Part shown: positions 25,701 to 32,786 of the stretch, one piece after another
Position numbering within the stretch: position 1 is the stretch's first letter
How the letters are laid out: the number at the start of each line of letters is the position of its first letter
Assembly: GCF_024055715.1 (NCBI RefSeq)
Contig: NZ_JAMXMV010000001.1
Location: forward strand, 744,001-808,000
Source: Actinoallomurus soli
Lineage (GTDB): Bacteria > Actinomycetota > Actinomycetes > Streptosporangiales > Streptosporangiaceae
Direction of reading: 5' to 3'
DNA: 64,000 bases
Program-made: the position numbers and the translations under genes
The notes under the pieces: model-generated
Databases searched by the model: none
Told to the model about the DNA's origin: nothing
The model's input: only the letters and a program-made list of their open reading frames with translations

Positions 25701-26283
25701 CACCGGCGCCGCGGTGCAGGACTCGCCGACGGCGATCAAGATCCTCATCGCCGGCGGGTTCGGGGCGGGCAAGACCACGCTGGTCGGCACCGTCAGCGAG
25801 ATCCGGCCGCTGCGCACCGAGGAGGCCCTCACCGGCGCGGGGGTCGGCGTCGACGACACGTCCGGCGTCGAGGCCAAGGAGACCACGACGGTGGCGATGG
25901 ACTTCGGTCGCATCACCTTCCGTAACAACGTGGCGCTGTACCTCTTCGGGACTCCGGGGCAGCACCGGTTCTGGTTCATGTGGGACGAGCTCGCGCGGGG
26001 AGCGGCCGGCGCGGTGATCATCGCCGACACCCGGCGGCTGGGCGACAGCTTTGCGGCGATCGACTACTTCGAGCAGCGTGGCACGCCGTTCGTCGTGGCC
26101 GTCAACTGCTTCGACGGCGCTCCGCGGTATGACGTGCACCGGGTGCGCGCGGCCCTCGACGTCGACCCCGACGTGCCGATCATCCTGTGCGACGTACGGC
26201 GCCGGGAGTCGGCCAAGCTGGTCCTCGTGTCCGTCGTCGAGCACGCGCTGCGGCTCGCCGGGCGGCGTATCCCCGCAGGCTGA
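25681..26283 (+). CDS. cvnD: Conservon GTPase CvnD
   Basis: A 200-residue small GTPase related to MglA. G1 is GGFGAGKTT near residues 24-32, G3 LFGTPGQHRF near 81-90, G4 NCFD near 141. The catalytic Gln is part of the TPGQ motif. It is the switch of the conservon; in Streptomyces, CvnA9-D9 and related sets affect development and secondary metabolism. The P450 gene often found as cvnE is not adjacent here; one lies 3.6 kb downstream beyond unrelated genes and I do not link it. Confidence 0.95.
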   Translation: MSYTHFDTGAAVQDSPTAIKILIAGGFGAGKTTLVGTVSEIRPLRTEEALTGAGVGVDDTSGVEAKETTTVAMDFGRITFRNNVALYLFGTPGQHRFWFMWDELARGAAGAVIIADTRRLGDSFAAIDYFEQRGTPFVVAVNCFDGAPRYDVHRVRAALDVDPDVPIILCDVRRRESAKLVLVSVVEHALRLAGRRIPAG

Positions 26284-26330
26284 GCGGGCGCGTCCAGGAG
26301 TGGCCATCGATACAAGATCCGTAGCGGTCA

Positions 26331-26342
26331 TGGAACGTTCCA
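26331..26342. promoter_or_regulatory. Perfect 12-bp palindrome TGGAACGTTCCA
   Basis: TGGAACGTTCCA is a perfect palindrome 48 bp after cvnD, in an AT-richer 289-bp gap before the zinc-finger gene. It may be an operator for that gene. The remainder of the gap shows no clear promoter hexamers. Confidence 0.4.
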
Positions 26343-26572
26343 GTGCATAATTCGACCAACATGCTGGTAAAGCGGGAAATTGTTTGATCGATTTCCATGG
26401 CCGAGCTGGATTCGGTACTGTTCTACCGTTTTACGCCCCCGCATGCATGATCGCTTGCGCCCCCCGACAGCGACTCATGAAAGGACGCCACTGTGGGTAC
26501 AGCGGTGCTTCCCCGTGTACTGCCGCTCCGTCTCATGATCGTCGCCATGAGCGCCTCCACGGATGTGGGAAT

Positions 26573-27079
26573 GTGAACATCTTTGTCTGGAGCCCCCTCC
26601 TCGTCCTCCTGTCCCTGACGCTGGCGGTTCGGGGACGCCGCCCGTCCGCGGCGCCCGAGCCTGAGCCCGAGCCCGAGCTGAACGGCCATCCCGAGTCGAT
26701 GACCGCGGTGCTTCCCCCCGGCGACGAGGAATATCTCGCCTGGCTGGCGGATCATTCCTGGCCGAACGACGATTATCTTGATCTGGAACGCCTCTGGCGC
26801 GCCGAACTGGAGCCGATCACCGTCGATCATGACGGGCCCGTATGCCCGGGCTGTGAGCGTGCCGGGGATGACGTCTGGCCGTGTCCGAATTGTGGCCTTT
26901 TGGTGCATTCGACGTGTGGTCACGGAATGCGCCGGCGGAAGATCTCCAAGCCCTACCGTACCCGGGACATGGACACCGAGTCCGTCGTCGCCGAGTGGGT
27001 CTGCCGCCGGTGCGCGTCGATCGTCGGGCTCGACGTCGACCGTGGCGACGAGGAGACCGGGCACGGCCTGCACCAGTGA
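26573..27079 (+). CDS. Membrane-anchored protein with PHD-like C4HC3 zinc finger
   Basis: A 168-residue protein if GTG 26573 is the start (the frame is open further upstream, but that part lacks coding character). Residues 1-20 are a membrane helix; 25-37 are a Pro-Glu repeat (EPEPEPEPEL); 50-88 are acidic and Trp-rich. Eight zinc ligands follow: C91, C94, C104, C107, H112, C115, C144, C147, with Trp at 142 two residues before the penultimate Cys. The spacing C-x2-C-x9-C-x2-C-x4-H-x2-C-x28-C-x2-C is the eukaryotic PHD/RING-variant pattern. Codons are more AT-rich than in neighbours, suggesting transfer or relaxed selection. Probably binds zinc at the inner membrane face; partner unknown. Confidence 0.75.
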   Translation: MNIFVWSPLLVLLSLTLAVRGRRPSAAPEPEPEPELNGHPESMTAVLPPGDEEYLAWLADHSWPNDDYLDLERLWRAELEPITVDHDGPVCPGCERAGDDVWPCPNCGLLVHSTCGHGMRRRKISKPYRTRDMDTESVVAEWVCRRCASIVGLDVDRGDEETGHGLHQ

Positions 27080-27312
27080 CCCGGCGCCCCCGGCGGCGGT
27101 GACCGGCCGCCCTCGGTGATCGGGTGACCCGGCAGCTCACACCGGTGACCGGAGCGCCTTCCGTGCGGTTGCCTGGCGCCGCCCTTCCGTGCCGGTGGCC
27201 GGACGCTCCTCCGGCGGCGGTGACCGGGTCCGCGCGGGTGACCCGGCGCCCTCGGGGTGTGGAGCCGGACGTCGTCCGCGCCGGTGGCCGGGCGGGTTCG
27301 CGTCGCTGGGCG
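27080..27312. other. Intergenic region with imperfect GGTGACCGG repeats
   Basis: No convincing gene. The stretch contains about seven imperfect copies of a GGTGACCGG-like element with 'CGCCCTTCCGTG' between some of them, all GC-rich. These look like a degenerate short tandem array rather than coding sequence. The acyl-CoA dehydrogenase promoter follows directly. Confidence 0.4.
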
Positions 27313-27365
27313 TTGACGCGCCGGGCCGCCTCTGCTTACGGTCCTCATACCGACCAGTCGGTATG
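27313..27365 (+). promoter_or_regulatory. Promoter with 20-bp TetR operator
   Basis: -35 TTGACG (27313-27318), 18-bp spacer, -10 TACGGT (27337-27342). Immediately downstream, at the expected transcription start, lies CATACCGACCAGTCGGTATG (27346-27365), a palindrome with perfect nine-base arms around CA. This matches the ACCGACCxGTCGGT type bound by many actinobacterial TetR proteins. The TetR gene is second in the operon it would control. Confidence 0.82.
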
Positions 27366-27416
27366 CTGGGCGGGGCACACGGACGGCCGCAGGGCCGTGT
27401 TCGCGAGGGGACGGCG

Positions 27417-28634
27417 ATGGACTTCGCATTCGACCAGACCACCATCGAGTACCGCGACCGGCTGCTCGACTTCATGGACTCCCACGTCCACCCCGCCGAG
27501 CCCGTGTACGCCGCGCAGGCCGCCGAGCTCGCCGGCACGTGGGCCACTCCGCCGATCATCGAGGACCTGAAAGCCGAGGCACGCAAGCGCGGGCTGTGGA
27601 ACCTCTTCCTCCCGCACGAGCCGTACGGCGCCGGCCTGAGCAACGTGCAGTACGCTCCGCTCGCCGAGATCATGGGCCGCTCGCCGAAGATCGCCCCGGT
27701 CGCCCTCAACTGCGCCGCGCCCGACACCGGCAACATGGAGATCCTCGCCCTGTTCGGCACGCCCGAGCAGAAGGAGCGGTGGCTGGAGCCGCTGCTGGAC
27801 GGCGCGATCCGCTCGGCCTTCTGCATGACCGAGCCCGCCGTGGCCTCCTCCGACGCCACCAACATCGCGCTGCGCATCGAGCGCGACGGCGACTCGTACG
27901 TCCTGAACGGTCGCAAGTGGTGGACGTCCGGCGCGCTCAGCCCGGACTGCCAGATCTTCATCGTGATGGGCGTGACCGACCCGGACGCCCCGCCGTACCG
28001 CCGGCAGAGCATGGTGCTGGTGCCCAAGGACACGCCCGGCGTCACCGTCGAGCGCGGCCTGCACGTCTTCGGGTACGACGACGGCACGCACGGAGGCCAC
28101 GCCGAGGTGTCCTTCGAGGACGTACGGGTGCCGGTGGGCAACATCCTCCTCGGGGAGGGCGAGGGCTTCCGCATCGCGCAGGAACGCCTCGGGCCCGGGC
28201 GGATCCACCACTGCATGCGCGCCATCGGCATGGCCGAGCGCGCCCTGCGGCTGATGTGCGAGCGCGCCGTGTCGCGGGTCGCGTTCGGCGGCCCGATCGC
28301 CGACCAGGGCGTGGTCCAGGACTGGATCGCCGAGGCGCGGATCCGGATCGAGCAGGCCCGGCTGCTGGTCCTGAAGACCGCGTGGCTGATGGACACCGTC
28401 GGCAACAAGGGCGCCCGCGTGGAGATCTCGGCGATCAAGGCGCTGGTGCCGGAGATGGCGAACTGGGTCATCGACCGGGCGATCCAGGCGCACGGCGGTG
28501 CGGGCGTCTCGCAGGACTTCCCCCTCGCCGAGCTGTGGGCGGGCGTGCGGACGCTGCACCTGGCGGACGGCCCCGACGAGGTGCACAAGCGGTCGATCGC
28601 CCGCCGCGAGCTCGCCGCCTACCGGAGCAGGTGA
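27417..28634 (+). CDS. Acyl-CoA dehydrogenase family protein
   Basis: A 405-residue flavoprotein from ATG 27417, preceded by GAGGGG. The order is N-terminal helical domain (1-125), middle beta domain with [15 protein letters not shown] near 135 and [10 protein letters not shown] near 165, and C-terminal helical domain with '[20 protein letters not shown]' near 285 and [15 protein letters not shown] near 360. The ending [19 protein letters not shown] is the family signature. It introduces the alpha-beta double bond into an acyl-CoA using FAD. The long form resembles ACAD10/11-type enzymes for branched or hydroxylated substrates. Stop overlaps the TetR start by one base. Confidence 0.93.
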   Translation: MDFAFDQTTIEYRDRLLDFMDSHVHPAEPVYAAQAAELAGTWATPPIIEDLKAEARKRGLWNLFLPHEPYGAGLSNVQYAPLAEIMGRSPKIAPVALNCAAPDTGNMEILALFGTPEQKERWLEPLLDGAIRSAFCMTEPAVASSDATNIALRIERDGDSYVLNGRKWWTSGALSPDCQIFIVMGVTDPDAPPYRRQSMVLVPKDTPGVTVERGLHVFGYDDGTHGGHAEVSFEDVRVPVGNILLGEGEGFRIAQERLGPGRIHHCMRAIGMAERALRLMCERAVSRVAFGGPIADQGVVQDWIAEARIRIEQARLLVLKTAWLMDTVGNKGARVEISAIKALVPEMANWVIDRAIQAHGGAGVSQDFPLAELWAGVRTLHLADGPDEVHKRSIARRELAAYRSR

Positions 28635-29245
28635 TGACCGCGGCGGGCGAGCGCCCGCTGCCGGAGCGGCTGCTGGCGGTCGCCACCCGGCTGTTCGCCG
28701 AGAACGGCTACGAGGGCACCTCCGTCCAGGAGATCGTCCGGGCCGCCGGTGTCACCAAGGGCGCGATGTACCACTACTTCGCGGCCAAGGACGACCTCCT
28801 GTACGAGATCTACCACCGGCTGCTGGCCCTGCAGACCGAACGGCTGCGCCGGTTGGCGGGCGGCGCCGGCCCGGCGGAGGAGCGCCTGCGCGCCGCCGCC
28901 GTCGACGTGATCGAGACGAGCGTTGCCCACCTGGACGAGCTCACGGTCTTCTTCCGCTCGATGCACCTGCTGCCGGCCGAGAAGCAGAAGGCGGTACGGG
29001 CGGAGCGGCGCCGCTACCACGAGTGCTTCCGCGCGCTGGTGGAGGAGGGGCAGCGCGAGGGGACCTTCCGGGCCGGCGTCCCGGCGGACCTGGCGGTCAA
29101 CTTCTTCTTCGGCGCGGTCCACCAGCTCAGCACGTGGTGGCATCCCGACGGGCCGCTGGACGCCGGGGCGGTGGGCGAGTACTACGTCGGCCTCTTCCTC
29201 GACGGGCTGCGAAAGGACGGCGGCCTCGGCGAAGGCTCGGGGTGA
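28634..29245 (+). CDS. TetR-family transcriptional regulator
   Basis: A 203-residue TetR protein. Residues 10-58 hold the HTH ('TSVQEIVRAAGVTKGAMYHY', then FAAKDDLLYEI). The C-terminal helical domain has the dimer and ligand-binding features of KstR2-like regulators (HLDELTVFFRSMHLL near 95-112, AVNFFFGAVHQLSTWW near 155). ATG overlaps the acyl-CoA dehydrogenase stop (TGATG). It most likely represses its own operon through the 20-bp palindrome at 27346-27365, with an acyl-CoA as inducer. Confidence 0.93.
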   Translation: MTAAGERPLPERLLAVATRLFAENGYEGTSVQEIVRAAGVTKGAMYHYFAAKDDLLYEIYHRLLALQTERLRRLAGGAGPAEERLRAAAVDVIETSVAHLDELTVFFRSMHLLPAEKQKAVRAERRRYHECFRALVEEGQREGTFRAGVPADLAVNFFFGAVHQLSTWWHPDGPLDAGAVGEYYVGLFLDGLRKDGGLGEGSG

Positions 29246-29341
29246 GGCGACGGGTCGGCGGGGGACCGCGGCGTCGCGACGGGTCGGCGGGGACGGTGAC
29301 GGCTCGCCGGGCCGATGAATCTTTCGCCGCCGCTGCGGTAG

Positions 29342-29701
29342 ATGGAGGACATGGAGAAACTGTCATTGGAAGCCCGCGCCCGCGAGCAGTTGGACCGGGC
29401 CCTGAGCGACTCGGCCGGCCGCAGCGCCACCACGGTGTACGGAGGGCACGAGCACGTGCTCCGGCAGACGCTCATCGCGCTCAAGGCCGACACGACGATG
29501 GACGAGCACGTTGGCCCGGAGGAGGGCACCGTCCAGGTGCTGCAGGGCCGGGTCCGGCTCGTCGCGGGGGACGACGTCTGGGAGGGCCGGACCGGCGATC
29601 TGATCTTCGTGCCGAAGGCCCGGCACCGCGTCGAGGCGATCGAGAACTCGACGATCCTGCTCACCGCCGTCAAGCTGCCGACGGCGCCGGAGAACCCCTG
29701 A
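29342..29701 (+). CDS. Small cupin-domain protein
   Basis: A 119-residue single-domain cupin. Motif 1 is degenerate: MDEHVGPEEGTVQVLQGRVRL near 57-77 keeps one His and Glu; motif 2 GDLIFVPKARHRVEAIENS near 87-105 keeps one His. ATG 29342 or 29351 may be used. No clear ribosome binding site precedes either. A metal-binding or protective role is common for such stand-alone cupins; I cannot name a substrate. A 17-bp direct repeat (GCGACGGGTCGGCGGGG at 29247 and 29276) lies just upstream. Confidence 0.82.
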   Translation: MEDMEKLSLEARAREQLDRALSDSAGRSATTVYGGHEHVLRQTLIALKADTTMDEHVGPEEGTVQVLQGRVRLVAGDDVWEGRTGDLIFVPKARHRVEAIENSTILLTAVKLPTAPENP

Positions 29702-29903
29702 GCGGATCCGGGTGAGCCGGTGGACCCGCATCGGTTCACCCGACACACGCGCGCCGGCACCTCCGGACGTACGGGTCATCCGGACGCACCCGAACCGGCT
29801 CACCTGGACCCGGCTGCGCCGGCTCAGCCGGACGTACCCGGCCTCTTGACCGTAACCGTTCACTTACCTGAGCATGGAGGTCGATCCGGAAGGCGGTGGC
29901 GTC

Positions 29904-31193
29904 ATGACGACCCGGTCCGGCCCGGCCCCATCGGAGATCGGCCTCTCCTCGCTCGAGTTCTGGGCGTTGCCCGTCGAGGAGCGCGAGGCGGCCTTCGCCG
30001 AGCTTCGCGCGCGAGGGCGTCCGGCGTTCTTCCCCGAGGTGCCCGTCCCGTTCGTCCGGCCCGGGAAGGGCTTCTACGCGCTGGTCCGGCACGCGGACGT
30101 CAGCGAGGCCAGCCGGCATCCGGACATCTTCAGCAGCGAGCCGAGCGCGACCAGCATCCCGGACTTCCCCGCGTACATGGAGCGGTTCTTCGGCTCACTG
30201 ATCAACATGGACGACCCCCGGCACTCCAAGATCCGCCGGGTCGTGTCCCGCGCGTTCACGCCGAAGATGCTCGCCAGGACCGAGGAGGACGTCCGGCGGC
30301 GCGCCGCGCGGATCGTCGACGAGCTGATCGAGACCGGTCCGGGCGACTTCGTGGCGAAGGTCGCCGTACGCCTGCCGGCCGAGGTCATCTGCGCCATGCT
30401 CGGCATCCCCGAGCGGGAGTACCCCCGGGTCGTCGAGCGCACGAACGTCATCCTGGGCAACACCGACCCGGAGTACACCGGGATCACTCCCGGGCGGCTC
30501 GGCCGCGCCTCCGCGGCCCGCGCTTTGTTCAAGATCATTTGGGCGGCCCGCGACCTGCACCGCCTCGCCGCCGGGCTCGGCCGGCAACGCGCCCAGAACC
30601 CGACCGGCGACCTGACGTCGGCGCTGGTCAGCGCGAACGTCGATGGGGAGCGCCTGACCGCTCGCGAGCTCGGGTCGTTCTTCCTGCTGCTCGCCGTCGC
30701 GGGCAACGAGACGACGCGGACCGCCCTGAGCCACGCGCTCAAGCTGTTCACCGACTTCCCCGGCCAGCGGGCGCTGCTGCTGGAGGACTTCGAGGGCCGG
30801 ATCGGCGGAGCGGTCGAGGAGATCGTGCGCTACTCCACGCCCGTGATCTTCATGCGGCGCAACCTCACCCGCGACCACGAGATGAACGGCCACACCTACC
30901 GGGCCGGCGACAAGGTGCTGCTGTTCTACAACTCCGCCAACCGCGACGAGACGGTCTTCGAGCGCCCGGACGTCTTCGACATCACCCGCGACCCGAATCC
31001 GCACGTCGGCTTCGGCGGCCCGGGCCCGCACTTCTGCCTCGGCGCGAACCTGGCCCGGCGGGAGATCACCGTGATGCTCCGGGAGCTGTTCACCCGCCTC
31101 CCGGACATCCGAGCCGCCGGCGAGCCGGACCGCCTGCTGTCCGGCTTCATCAACGGCTACAAGCGGTTGCCCTGCACCTTCACCGCCCGCTGA
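29904..31193 (+). CDS. Cytochrome P450
   Basis: A 429-residue soluble P450 from ATG 29904 (GGAAGG about ten bases upstream); ATG 29874 would add ten residues. The I-helix oxygen-activation motif is AVAGNETTR near 265, the K-helix EEIVRYSTPVIFMRR near 307, and the heme loop FGGPGPHFCLGANLAR near 375 with its Cys ligand. The FGGPGPHFCLGANLAR form is typical of bacterial steroid or fatty-acid P450s such as CYP125/CYP142. Stand-alone gene beside the acyl-CoA dehydrogenase/TetR pair, which hints at lipid or sterol oxidation; needs a ferredoxin from elsewhere. Confidence 0.93.
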   Translation: MTTRSGPAPSEIGLSSLEFWALPVEEREAAFAELRARGRPAFFPEVPVPFVRPGKGFYALVRHADVSEASRHPDIFSSEPSATSIPDFPAYMERFFGSLINMDDPRHSKIRRVVSRAFTPKMLARTEEDVRRRAARIVDELIETGPGDFVAKVAVRLPAEVICAMLGIPEREYPRVVERTNVILGNTDPEYTGITPGRLGRASAARALFKIIWAARDLHRLAAGLGRQRAQNPTGDLTSALVSANVDGERLTARELGSFFLLLAVAGNETTRTALSHALKLFTDFPGQRALLLEDFEGRIGGAVEEIVRYSTPVIFMRRNLTRDHEMNGHTYRAGDKVLLFYNSANRDETVFERPDVFDITRDPNPHVGFGGPGPHFCLGANLARREITVMLRELFTRLPDIRAAGEPDRLLSGFINGYKRLPCTFTAR

Positions 31194-31199
31194 CCGTGA

Positions 31200-31703
31200 T
31201 CAGAAGAGCAGGTCCTCTGCCTGCCGTCCGGACGGGTCCATGATCAGCAGGTCCTCGTGGAGCCCGTCCATGTGCCGGCCGGGACGACCCCCGTCACCGC
31301 TCGTCTCGTGTACGGACCAGCCGGGGAGCGAGTCGTCGTCCACATCCAGGTTCGGGACATCGAGGGCGTAGAGGACGGCGAAGGCCGCGTCCAGGGCCGC
31401 GCGCCGTGCCAGCGTGATGAGGTCGGCGCGGTCGGCGCCCGAGTCGAGCAGGCGGGCGGCGGCCGGGACGGCGTCGATCGCGCCGGGCCGATCGAAGCCG
31501 TTGATCGCCTGCTCCCAGACCTGTCGCAGAAGCAGGAACCGGGCCAGCTGCGGAAGGTCCTCGGCGAGCTCCGAACGCGCCCAGTCCTCCGCGTCCTCCG
31601 CGCCGAGTCCGGCGAATCGCTCCGACAGCTCGAGAGCGCGCGTACGTTCGCCGGGGGACAGGTCGGCCAGCCATTCATCCCACATCGGGTACGGAGAGGT
31701 CAT
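31200..31703 (-). CDS. Hypothetical acidic helical protein
   Basis: A 167-residue protein from ATG 31703 (MTSPYPMWDEWLADLSPGE); the open frame continues upstream through a 17-bp tandem repeat and is unlikely to be coding there. Mostly helical and acidic, with 'AEDWARSELAEDLPQLARFL' near 37-56 and a disordered C-terminal tail. No motif recognised and no signal peptide. It converges with the P450 gene six bases away. Confidence 0.7.
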   Translation of the reverse strand: MTSPYPMWDEWLADLSPGERTRALELSERFAGLGAEDAEDWARSELAEDLPQLARFLLLRQVWEQAINGFDRPGAIDAVPAAARLLDSGADRADLITLARRAALDAAFAVLYALDVPNLDVDDDSLPGWSVHETSGDGGRPGRHMDGLHEDLLIMDPSGRQAEDLLF

Positions 31704-31747
31704 AGGGGGCAGTATGACGGGCCTTCGTCCCCGACGGCGCCGCAGCA

Positions 31748-31815
31748 CCATGCCGGCCGCCGCGCCATGCTGGCCGCCGCGCCATGTCGGCCGCGTTGCC
31801 ATGTCGGCCGCGGCG
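31748..31815. repeat. Four tandem 17-bp repeats
   Basis: Four contiguous 17-bp copies: ccatgccggccgccgcg, ccatgctggccgccgcg, ccatgtcggccgcgttg, ccatgtcggccgcggcg. They lie 45 bp upstream of the hypothetical gene and ten bases after the protease stop. The period is not a multiple of three. Confidence 0.85.
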
Positions 31816-31824
31816 CCCGCCGGC

Positions 31825-32589
31825 TCAGGGCAGCGCGACGAACCTGGCGAGGAACTCACGGGCCGGGGAGGAGTCCAGGCGGTAGTCGTAGTTCGTCGTC
31901 TTGCAGGCGTCGTCGTCCCCGCTGATGGTCGTGGCCACCAGGAGGTCGGTGTTGCCGAGGAAGTTCGGGCCGCCGGAGTCGCCGTAGCAGGTGCCGCCGT
32001 CGCCGGAACCCGGGCGGAGCTTCAGCCACCTGTAGGTCAGCTCCTGGTAGGAGATCGACGTCCGGCTGCGGGTGTCGGTGTAGGTGAACTTCATCTTGCG
32101 CTTCGCCGTGGACGGGTTCAGCGACCCGTACCCGACCGGCGTGAACTTGGCGTCCTTCAGCGAGCCGTCGGCGCGCATCTGGGACAGCAGGCCCGCGGGC
32201 GGCAGGTGAGCGGGCTGGATGCCGGGGATCGGCGAGTCGAAGACCACGACGGCCATGTCGTACCGGTCGGCGTCGGCGTCATAGCGCTCGTCCGGCAGGT
32301 ACCGGCCGGTGTAGGCGGCGTCCCCCTGCGCGTAGTGGCTCGCGAAGGTCACCCGCGCGGTGCCCTTCTTGCCGTGGCGGCAGTGGGCGGCGGTGAGGAA
32401 CACCGTCGGCGCGATGAGCGTCCCGGTGCAGTAGGACCAGGTGCCGTCGGGGTACGGCTTGTCGGCGATCAGGGCGCCGACCGACGGATGATCGTTTCCG
32501 TCCGGAGATCCATTGGTGATCGCGGAGGCGGGGGCGGCCAGACCGACGATCAAAAACGCAGAAAGAGCAACGGGGGCGGCAAAACGCAT
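31825..32589 (-). CDS. Secreted trypsin-like serine protease
   Basis: A 254-residue chymotrypsin-fold protease with signal peptide (1-23, ending APASA) and then ITNGSPDG, a family N terminus without an obvious long propeptide. The triad is His in TAAHC near 68, Asp in DRYDMAVVVFDS near 110 and Ser in CYGDSGGPNFLG near 203. The residue six before the Ser region is Gly-Gly-Thr rather than Asp, so trypsin-like Lys/Arg specificity is not assured. Four Cys could form two disulfides. Monocistronic, minus strand. Confidence 0.93.
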   Translation of the reverse strand: MRFAAPVALSAFLIVGLAAPASAITNGSPDGNDHPSVGALIADKPYPDGTWSYCTGTLIAPTVFLTAAHCRHGKKGTARVTFASHYAQGDAAYTGRYLPDERYDADADRYDMAVVVFDSPIPGIQPAHLPPAGLLSQMRADGSLKDAKFTPVGYGSLNPSTAKRKMKFTYTDTRSRTSISYQELTYRWLKLRPGSGDGGTCYGDSGGPNFLGNTDLLVATTISGDDDACKTTNYDYRLDSSPAREFLARFVALP

Positions 32590-32757
32590 GAGGCAGACCT
32601 TAAAGGCACATGCCGCCTCTAGTCCAAAGGATCAGGGAAAGATCTACCCACCGCCCCACCTCTGCGACCTGCGAGTATGCCGCCGCCAAATGATCGTAAT
32701 GGTCTGACGGAAGCGATCCGGGAAAGGCGATCAAGCCCTCCGTTCCGGAGAATGCCG

Positions 32758-32773
32758 GAGCCCTTCCGGGCTC
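32758..32773 (-). terminator. Hairpin downstream of rhaB
   Basis: GAGCCC-TTCC-GGGCTC, a perfect six-base-pair stem with a four-base loop, 13 bp after the rhaB stop on the minus strand. Short but well placed to end the lacI-lutABC-rhaB transcript. Confidence 0.5.
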
Positions 32774-32786
32774 GTGGGCGCCGTGC

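Noticed and set aside
26384-26572. N-terminal extension of the zinc-finger protein
   Set aside because: The upstream codons lack coding bias, are Cys/His/Arg-rich without pattern, and the product would bury the membrane helix; GTG 26573 is better.
29904-31193. P450 as cvnE of the conservon
   Set aside because: It is 3.6 kb from cvnD with four unrelated genes and two promoter regions between.
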